Under the pieces are notes generated by a model, which did not search any database, was not told where the DNA came from, and saw only the letters and a list, made by a program, of their open reading frames with translations. From the NCBI GenBank assembly GCA_031264715.1, contig JAISDP010000345.1:1-12445 (forward strand): 12,445 nt of DNA. Direction: 5' to 3'. Both the position numbers and the translations under genes were made by a program. Source of the DNA: Bacteroidales bacterium (GTDB lineage Bacteria; Bacteroidota; Bacteroidia; Bacteroidales; UBA4181). Shown here in pieces: positions 1 through 4,420 of the stretch; the stretch's first letter is position 1, and the number at the start of each line of letters is the position of its first letter.

Positions 1-72
1 GTATATCCTGCTGATAATCGCTACGATCTGGTCGCGCGGATGCATTAATTTGGTATTGATGATTGGATTCAT
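1..72 (-). CDS. Class II aldolase/adducin-family protein, N-terminal 24 residues (partial)
   Basis: The minus strand reads from an ATG at 72 through an open frame to the left edge, giving 24 residues that begin MNPIINTKLMHPRDQIV. The HPRDQIV..I..RIY pattern resembles the start of class II aldolase/adducin-fold proteins of Bacteroidetes, such as fuculose- or rhamnulose-phosphate aldolase relatives, where a TTTSGGN metal/substrate loop normally follows just beyond this point. The catalytic part lies outside the window, so neither activity nor substrate can be judged. A second in-frame ATG falls at 43-45, but the first fits the promoter-like box at 104-111 better, giving a leader of about 25 bases. 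The gene is divergent from everything to its right. The family call rests on memory of a short motif and is tentative. Confidence 0.5.
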   Translation of the reverse strand, partial: MNPIINTKLMHPRDQIVAIISRIY

Positions 73-103
73 TTTCTATTTTTTTGAGTGATTTTCTAAC
101 GGA

Positions 104-111
104 CAAAGGTA
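104..111 (-). promoter_or_regulatory. Candidate -7 promoter box for the leftmost minus-strand gene
   Basis: On the minus strand this reads TACCTTTG, an exact match to the Bacteroidetes -7 consensus TAnnTTTG. Transcription starting about 6-8 bases downstream would leave a leader of roughly 25 bases before the ATG at 72. No TTTG -33 element is present at the usual spacing; that position falls in the tandem repeat at 121-148 and reads TTCT. Confidence 0.4.
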
Positions 112-120
112 ATCAATAAG

Positions 121-148
121 CGAAGAGTGAAGAACGAAGAGTAAAGAA
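121..148. repeat. 14-bp tandem repeat, two copies
   Basis: Two adjacent 14-base units, CGAAGAGTGAAGAA (121-134) and CGAAGAGTAAAGAA (135-148), differ at one base. They sit where the -33 region of the minus-strand promoter would be. Copy-number change here would shift upstream sequence relative to the -7 box. Confidence 0.6.
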
Positions 149-434
149 TTTTGTATGCCGAAACGAAATGAATGCAATTTTCCGAAGCGGTGTTCGGCAT
201 AGCTCCATCGACATCCGTAAGCCGTTCTATGCGCTGTTCGTGCGATCTGACAGGATATCCGGCCTATTCGTCCAAACTTATTATTTCGCCCATGTTAGGT
301 ATACTATTTTCATTTTTAGAACAATGATAATTGAACGACTGGCTTTTAGCATTTGTCATTCGAAAAAAAACATTTTAGAAGTATGATTGTTTATTCAAAT
401 ATCAAATCAAAATCAAATTAAATTCAAATTAAAT
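149..434. other. Intergenic stretch without a credible gene
   Basis: This is the remainder of the gap between the divergent genes. The only open frame (168-386, plus) has no family resemblance and no initiation context. Around 192-206 there is a partial copy of the GTTCGGCA..GCTCC motif seen in the palindromes at 893-934 and 2501-2528. The last 100 bases are A/T-rich and should hold the promoter of the NlpE-like gene. TATGATTG at 382-389 is one mismatch from TAnnTTTG, but it lacks a properly spaced -33 box. Confidence 0.5.
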
Positions 435-839
435 ATGAAAAGATTTTCCGTCATTTTGTTTGTTGCATTCGTTGCTTGTGTATGTAGTTGCCATCGCTCG
501 CAAAATACCCCAAACACGTCCAATCCGACTAGTTTTCATGGTACTTATCTTGGCATTTTGCCCTGCGCTGATTGTTCGGGTATCGAAACCGAAATCGTTT
601 TGCACAAGGATAATACGTATGTAAAAAAGACCAGATATCTCGGTAAAGGCGATGACCAGAAAATGGAAGAGACCGGCACATATAAATGGAACAAATCGGA
701 AAACGAGATTATCCTGAACGGTATTACCGACGAACCAAACAAATACTTTGTTGAAGAAGGGGCTATTGTACAGGCCGATATGGATGGTGAAAGAATTACC
801 GGGGAACTGAGCATGTACTGTATTCTCCGGAAGAGGTAA
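435..839 (+). CDS. NlpE-family lipoprotein, N-terminal-domain-only form
   Basis: This 134-residue exported lipoprotein opens MKRFSVILFVAF with a short lipobox (VCSC; likely lipidated Cys at residue 19). The body matches the NlpE N-terminal domain: F-GTY-G-LPCADC-GI at residues 34-50 with the conserved CxxC pair (C44, C47), then E-xxL-xD-TY (about 52-62), a charged beta-hairpin region, and I-G-L---Y-L at the C-terminus. E. coli NlpE is an outer-membrane lipoprotein that senses envelope or surface stress and copper and activates the Cpx system. The second, OB-fold domain of the E. coli protein is absent here, as in many Bacteroidetes homologues, so Cpx signalling should not be assumed. The ATG at 435 is chosen because it places the signal peptide at the N-terminus; an upstream TTG (387) would add 16 non-signal-like residues. 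It is a single gene, convergent with the acyltransferase. Confidence 0.8.
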   Translation: MKRFSVILFVAFVACVCSCHRSQNTPNTSNPTSFHGTYLGILPCADCSGIETEIVLHKDNTYVKKTRYLGKGDDQKMEETGTYKWNKSENEIILNGITDEPNKYFVEEGAIVQADMDGERITGELSMYCILRKR

Positions 840-892
840 TGTTCTAAAGTTAAAATAAATATTTTCTATTGGAAATTATTTAACTTTTGCTG

Positions 893-934
893 CCCAGTGT
901 TCGGCAGAGTCTCCAAGCTCCACCGAACACTGGG
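893..934. terminator. Strong hairpin between convergent genes (REP-like palindrome or bidirectional terminator)
   Basis: A perfect 12-bp inverted repeat, CCCAGTGTTCGG (893-904) and CCGAACACTGGG (923-934), encloses an 18-base loop with a further GAG/CTC pairing. It lies between the stops of the plus-strand NlpE gene (839) and the minus-strand acyltransferase (959), where it could end both transcripts. No T-tract follows on either strand, so a classic intrinsic terminator is not certain. The core CGGCAGAG..CTCC..CCG recurs at 2505-2528, suggesting a mobile REP-like element. Confidence 0.55.
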
Positions 935-958
935 ATCCGCGAGTGCGATTATCGAACA

Positions 959-2326
959 TCAACGATTAATCGCCAACTTGCCCATAATCTCGAAGATATT
1001 TTTCCTCAAATCAATGACCTTTAGTATTTCCGGATTTTTATTCCGTTTACCGGACCAAAAACGGAAGCGAGCGTCGAGTTTCTTCATAGCGAGGTAACAT
1101 TTGTAAGCAAAGATTCCTAAAGGGATCAGCAGCAACGGCATGATGAATTTACCCCAAACGCATGGAATAAAGAGTACAAACAGCACGATCATGATAAGAT
1201 CGTAGAGTGGGTAAACGACCATCCCTGCTACAAATTGTACCGAACTGACAAATTGCGGATCTTTTACTTTTCGTGAAGCCAAAGCCGACAGTTTATAAGG
1301 GATGTAATTGAAAAGCATGCCCAATATCCAGAAAGGAATACCAAGGACTACCCATATAGTTTGCACAAGCAAGCCCGCCAGCGAGTACGGTTGATGTTCG
1401 ACCACCCAATCGCGGAGGTTGTGTTTTTGAATGATGGTAAGATAGTCTCTGACGGCAAGGCATAGCGCCGACATTTCGTCAGGATTGGTTTGGTCGTATT
1501 CCTGCAAAGCGGCAATAATTTTTTGCTGTGCCCGGAGGCGATGCTCCGCGTTGCGGCAATCCAAACCAAGACGTTGCACTGCTTGCCGCTGGTATAACAC
1601 GCGAAGATGTTCTATTTCGCGGTAGTATAGTTCATTGGTGATGTTGACCATCCCTTCCTTCATTTTTTCCGACAAGGTATCCTGCATGTGTTTGAAGGCG
1701 CGGGCAGGATTTTCGACATATTGATCGTAAAAATCGGACACTTCAATGGCTTTACCGTACCTGACAATCACATCGCTGCGGAACTTGCTGGTACTGGTGT
1801 ACTCGATTCCTACAGGAACGATCTTGACCATCTGGCGATTGCCATATTCTTCCTGCGCCTGCATAGCCAGTCGGAAAACACCTTTTTGAAGCATGCGCAA
1901 ACGTTTGATCTCGCTGTGTGTACCTTCGGGCATCATGCCAACTGCCTGTTGACTACGCAACGCTTTCAGGATCAGATCGAAGGTTTCCCGGTTATTGTCG
2001 AACGAATTGCCGCCGTCGCGTTTGCGGTAAATAGGCAGGATACGGAGAAAATTCAGTGCGGCGATAATCAACGGTTTCTCGAAAATGTCGGCCCGGGCCA
2101 CAAAAACGGGTTGGCGGTCTTTGGTACACAGGATCATCAATGCATCCATCAATGCATTCTGATGGTTCGGGGTGAAAATTACCGGCCCCGAATCAGGGAC
2201 ATCCTTTGACCCGATGACATCTATTTTCCGGTAAAATAATCGTAACATCGGGTAAACAAATACATTTCTCACGAAAGAATATCCCAACGAACGGCTACAT
2301 AGCTTTTGTTCTAAGGTTTTGGCCAT
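959..2326 (-). CDS. PlsC-like 1-acylglycerol-3-phosphate O-acyltransferase family membrane protein
   Basis: This 455-residue protein has glycerolipid acyltransferase motifs. NHQNALMD at 54-61 is the catalytic His/Asp motif, ILPIYRKRDG at about 96-105 is an acceptor-binding region, MPEGTHS at 132-138 is the EGTxS phosphate-binding motif, and VPVGI at 170-174 is the fourth motif. Family members move an acyl chain onto lysophosphatidate or a related lipid at the inner membrane. The His and Asp are five residues apart, where the textbook motif is HxxxxD. I recall this NHQNA-MDA form in Bacteroidetes homologues, so the enzyme is probably intact. A C-terminal extension of about 200 residues carries hydrophobic segments near 316-345 and 365-410, so the protein is longer than a minimal PlsC. 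The ATG at 2326 leaves a compact N-terminus. The exact acceptor cannot be told. The gene is monocistronic within the window. Confidence 0.85.
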   Translation of the reverse strand: MAKTLEQKLCSRSLGYSFVRNVFVYPMLRLFYRKIDVIGSKDVPDSGPVIFTPNHQNALMDALMILCTKDRQPVFVARADIFEKPLIIAALNFLRILPIYRKRDGGNSFDNNRETFDLILKALRSQQAVGMMPEGTHSEIKRLRMLQKGVFRLAMQAQEEYGNRQMVKIVPVGIEYTSTSKFRSDVIVRYGKAIEVSDFYDQYVENPARAFKHMQDTLSEKMKEGMVNITNELYYREIEHLRVLYQRQAVQRLGLDCRNAEHRLRAQQKIIAALQEYDQTNPDEMSALCLAVRDYLTIIQKHNLRDWVVEHQPYSLAGLLVQTIWVVLGIPFWILGMLFNYIPYKLSALASRKVKDPQFVSSVQFVAGMVVYPLYDLIMIVLFVLFIPCVWGKFIMPLLLIPLGIFAYKCYLAMKKLDARFRFWSGKRNKNPEILKVIDLRKNIFEIMGKLAINR

Positions 2327-2404
2327 TATATAGGTTTTTACCGAACCCGGCTAGGCTTACTTCCGACATCCGGAACCTGCAGGGCTACTCCTTTAATAAA
2401 AGTG

Positions 2405-2432
2405 TAAAATTATAAAATAAGTACTCGCCAAA
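2405..2432 (-). promoter_or_regulatory. Weak promoter candidate for the acyltransferase gene
   Basis: On the minus strand, TTTG (2429-2432) is followed after 16 bases by TAATTTTA (2405-2412), one mismatch from TAnnTTTG. The spacer is about three bases shorter than the usual Bacteroidetes distance, and the leader would be about 75 bases, so this is only a candidate. Confidence 0.25.
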
Positions 2433-2453
2433 AAACATTTTAGGTTATTTTTA

Positions 2454-2476
2454 CTATATCGTATCATACGATATAG
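2454..2476. promoter_or_regulatory. Perfect 11-bp palindrome with T-tract on the right
   Basis: CTATATCGTAT (2454-2464) and ATACGATATAG (2466-2476) are perfect inverted arms around a single central C. CGGC and six T residues (2481-2486) follow on the plus strand. It lies 128 bases upstream of the acyltransferase start. As RNA it would form an A/U-rich hairpin with a terminator-like tail, but no plus-strand gene ends nearby. As DNA it has the form of a dimer-bound operator. Which, if either, is not decided by the sequence. Confidence 0.4.
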
Positions 2477-2500
2477 CGGCTTTTTTGTTGTCATCCCCGC

Positions 2501-2528
2501 TGTTCGGCGGAGCCTCCGGACTCTGCCG
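2501..2528. repeat. REP-like palindrome, second copy of the GTTCGGC element
   Basis: CGGCGGAG (2505-2512) pairs with CTCTGCCG (2521-2528) with one wobble-type mismatch, and GGAGCCTCC is nested inside at 2509-2517. Preceded by TGTT, it matches the layout of the hairpin core at 899-924 (TGTTCGGCAGAG..CTCCACCG), indicating a dispersed family. Confidence 0.55.
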
Positions 2529-2548
2529 CGCTAAAGGGAAAGTCCGTT

Positions 2549-2632
2549 CAACGGCGGGCAATTACAAATTGCCCTGTGTTCCGAGCGGCAATACAATTGC
2601 CGCTCAACGGTGGGAATACACTCAACGGCGGG
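2549..2632. repeat. Two ACA-loop hairpins interleaved with three CAACGGnGGG boxes
   Basis: Hairpin one is GGGCAATT-ACA-AATTGCCC (2556-2574), with 8-bp arms. Hairpin two is GAGCGGCAAT-ACA-ATTGCCGCTC (2583-2605), with 10-bp arms. Both share the core GCAAT and the same ACA loop. A box CAACGGCGGG or CAACGGTGGG occurs at 2549-2558, 2605-2614 and 2623-2632. No open frame here resembles a protein family. The arrangement looks like a composite intergenic repeat. Confidence 0.65.
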
Positions 2633-2664
2633 TATACGCAAGCTTACGTAAACTGTGCGCGTTT

Positions 2665-2955
2665 CCCGGCAGGGAAACCATATCAATAGAAAAAATATGC
2701 ACCGCTACCGGATCAAATCTCCTACGGAGACTTGTTGATGTTTTCCGCATTGATTCTATGGATATGAATGCCCTGCCGGGCAACGTTCCATCATCCGGCG
2801 AAATCCCGTCAGGGACGACAGATCGGTAGAAAAACGTGCACCGCCTGTTTTTTCCCGTAGCGGAAATCCCGTCAGGGACGGCATATTGGTAGAAGACATA
2901 TCGGTTAATATCGACCAAATCCCGTCAGGGGATGGCAGATCGATAGAACATATTT
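2665..2955. repeat. Five-copy dispersed repeat cluster (CCCGTCAGGG / TCGGTAGAA unit)
   Basis: A unit of about 30-40 bases, starting CCCGkCAGGG and ending in ATCGGTAGAA-like sequence, occurs in direct orientation at 2665, 2805, 2868 and 2921. An inverted copy occupies about 2748-2783 (CCCTGCCGGG at 2771-2780). The copies at 2665 and 2805 also share a trailing TGCACCGC. A small hairpin TCTCC-TAC-GGAGA sits at 2718-2730. Start-to-start spacings of 140, 63 and 53 bases are irregular. Translated on the minus strand, the unit yields repeated FYR/FYQ..VPDGIS-like peptides, which explains a spurious open frame. Similar intergenic repeats are common in Bacteroidales. Confidence 0.7.
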
Positions 2956-3098
2956 CAGGGTTACAAAAAAAATGCTGTTTATGTGAGTAGTATGCTTACC
3001 CGAATGTATCATATAAGTATATTTAACGCAAATTTTATATTGTAATAACATTCAAGTCATGTTCCATGGCTTCCTTTGCAGTGTCTAAATAAAGATGA
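2956..3098 (+). other. A/T-rich leader region upstream of the anti-sigma gene
   Basis: These 143 bases lie between the repeat cluster and the fecR-like start. TATATTTA at 3018-3025 is one mismatch from the TAnnTTTG -7 consensus, but no TTTG is found at the expected distance upstream. No sigma factor remnant is visible here or in the repeats. Confidence 0.3.
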
Positions 3099-4277
3099 AT
3101 GAACAGTAACAGGATAGAAATAACCGACGCTTTGATCACAAGGTACTTTTCCGGGAATATCAGCCCGGAAGAGCAGCAGTATCTCCTTGCCTGGGTAAAT
3201 GCAAACCCCGAAAACGAGGAGAAACTGTTTTTAATGAAAGACATATATGATGCCGGAGCGACAATTCGGCTGCATGAAGAAGCAAAAACCCGCGAAGGGT
3301 GGGATAAATTGCAGAAAATAATTGCGGAGAAGCAAAAAACGACATCAGCCGCCATAGGAAAAGTGAATTATCCTCATTGGACGGATCATATCAGGAGATA
3401 TGCGGCGATATTTGTTCTTGGAGTTTCAGCCGGGTTGCTGTCGGCGCATTTTTATTCGAAATCACAAAATAAAGAACAGGCGGCTGTAATAGCCGGGCAA
3501 TGTGAAATAAAGACAGGGAAGGGCGAACGGGTCACAATAACTTTGCCCGACGGATCGACAATCAAACTGAATGCATGCAGTTCTCTTTCCTATCCGGATG
3601 ATTTTGGCAGGAATTTACGCGAACTTCAATTTACCGGTGAAGGCTACTTCGATGTTCAAACCAATGCCGATATGCCGTTTGTTGTAAAAACTTCCGGTTT
3701 GAATATCAAGGCGCTTGGTACAACTTTTAATGTGAGGGCATACGCCGACGAGGACGTGGTTGAAACCACTCTTGTAAAAGGATTAGTAACTGTCGAAAAC
3801 GACCGTAACCGGAATATTGCGACCTTAAAGCCTAACCAGGTGATCGCTATTCCCAAAAAACTGATTGCAACAACCGGTGACCGGGAACAATTCGTCACGG
3901 AAAAAAGCTCGACATACCGGGAAAAGGAGGTACAAATGCCGGAAAAAGCGGAGCAGAAAGCGGTACTGACAGACAGGATCGAACCGGCCGTATACACATC
4001 GTGGAAGGATGGTCGTTGGATTATCAGATCCGAAAGCCTGGAATCGCTGGCAAAAAAGATGGAACGGAAATACGATGTCGAATTTTCGTTCGAGGATGAG
4101 GCAAGCAAAAAATATGTGTTTGCAGGAACGTTGAAAGATTACCCGCTGGAACAGATACTCGAGGTAATCAGGCTCAATGCCCCGATACAATATGCTGTCA
4201 AAGAGAAAAATGTCATTATCAGTGAAGATAAACAGTTAAAGAAAAAGTATAAACAGTTAATCCAATCACCCATGTAA
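3099..4277 (+). CDS. FecR-family anti-sigma factor with C-terminal DUF4974-like domain
   Basis: This 392-residue inner-membrane regulator has a cytoplasmic N-terminal part (1-98, with the ITRYFSGNISPEEQQYLLAW anti-sigma-type helix region), one membrane segment (about 99-118, YAAIFVLGVSAGLLSAHFY) and a periplasmic FecR domain (about 133-250). In the FecR domain, TGKGERVTITLPDGS, ELQFTGEGYFDV and IKALGTTFNV are characteristic. The last part (about 300-376, SWKDGRW..ESLAKKMERKY) is DUF4974-like. FecR proteins hold an ECF sigma factor until the STN domain of a TonB-dependent transporter signals substrate binding. A highly charged linker of about 35 residues (about 261-295) separates the two periplasmic domains. 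The start is the first ATG after an in-frame stop. The gene is followed after 138 bases by the STN-bearing SusC, its expected partner. No ECF sigma gene stands upstream, which is the usual place. Confidence 0.92.
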   Translation: MNSNRIEITDALITRYFSGNISPEEQQYLLAWVNANPENEEKLFLMKDIYDAGATIRLHEEAKTREGWDKLQKIIAEKQKTTSAAIGKVNYPHWTDHIRRYAAIFVLGVSAGLLSAHFYSKSQNKEQAAVIAGQCEIKTGKGERVTITLPDGSTIKLNACSSLSYPDDFGRNLRELQFTGEGYFDVQTNADMPFVVKTSGLNIKALGTTFNVRAYADEDVVETTLVKGLVTVENDRNRNIATLKPNQVIAIPKKLIATTGDREQFVTEKSSTYREKEVQMPEKAEQKAVLTDRIEPAVYTSWKDGRWIIRSESLESLAKKMERKYDVEFSFEDEASKKYVFAGTLKDYPLEQILEVIRLNAPIQYAVKEKNVIISEDKQLKKKYKQLIQSPM

Positions 4278-4313
4278 ATATATAACGCCTATGATGATAT
4301 AAAACAAGGAATC

Positions 4314-4343
4314 AAAAAAAACCGGAAGTATACATACTCCCGG
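4314..4343 (-). terminator. Intrinsic terminator on the minus strand
   Basis: Read on the minus strand, CCGGGAGTAT-GT-ATACTTCCGG forms a 10-bp stem with one G-U pair (4322-4343), followed at once by eight T residues (complement of 4314-4321). No annotated minus-strand gene ends here, so it most likely ends a small RNA. The plus-strand version lacks a T-tract. Confidence 0.7.
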
Positions 4344-4420
4344 GCAACGAGAATCAATACAGTAATTGTACTTTCCGGTCCTGAGAAAACATGAAAGTAT
4401 GCAACCATTTTTAATATGAC
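4314..4420 (-). ncRNA. Candidate antisense small RNA over the susC leader
   Basis: On the minus strand a TAnnTTTG box (4427-4434) is followed by about 105 bases ending in a strong intrinsic terminator (4314-4343). The predicted transcript starts near 4420 and stops at the T-tract, covering most of the 138-base fecR-susC gap and the first candidate susC start codon (4416). Bacteroides polysaccharide-uptake operons controlled by ECF sigma/anti-sigma pairs are known to carry DonS-type antisense RNAs in this place that repress the susC homologue. The position, strand, size and end signals here all agree. The -33 element is poor (TTTA, 22-base spacer), and expression cannot be seen from sequence. 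Confidence 0.55.

Noticed and set aside
168..386. Plus-strand open frame of 72 codons before the NlpE-like gene
   Set aside because: No family resemblance, no signal peptide or domain, and it overlaps a GTTCGGC repeat fragment.
382..389. TATGATTG as promoter of the NlpE-like gene
   Set aside because: One mismatch from the consensus, and the only upstream TTTG (352-355) is 26 bases away, outside the normal spacing.
1688..2209. Plus-strand open frame of 173 codons
   Set aside because: Antisense to the acyltransferase catalytic region (EGTHS, NHQNA motifs); no coherent protein features.
2485..2829. Plus-strand open frame of 114 codons across the palindrome block
   Set aside because: It runs through two perfect hairpins and repeat units, with low-complexity, Arg/Cys/Gly-rich translation and no recognisable domain.
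2622..2918. Minus-strand open frame of 98 codons with repeated FYR..VPDGIS peptides
   Set aside because: It is a translation of the intergenic repeat units; the peptide periodicity follows the DNA repeats and the frame has no family resemblance or initiation context.
2665..2955. Possible CRISPR array
   Set aside because: Repeats are imperfect, one is inverted, and spacings of 140, 63 and 53 bases are irregular; no cas gene is nearby.
4225..4260. Short direct repeat TAAACAGTTAA twice at the end of the fecR-like gene
   Set aside because: It encodes the Lys-rich tail (KQLKKKYKQL) and is explained by coding sequence; too short to call an element.
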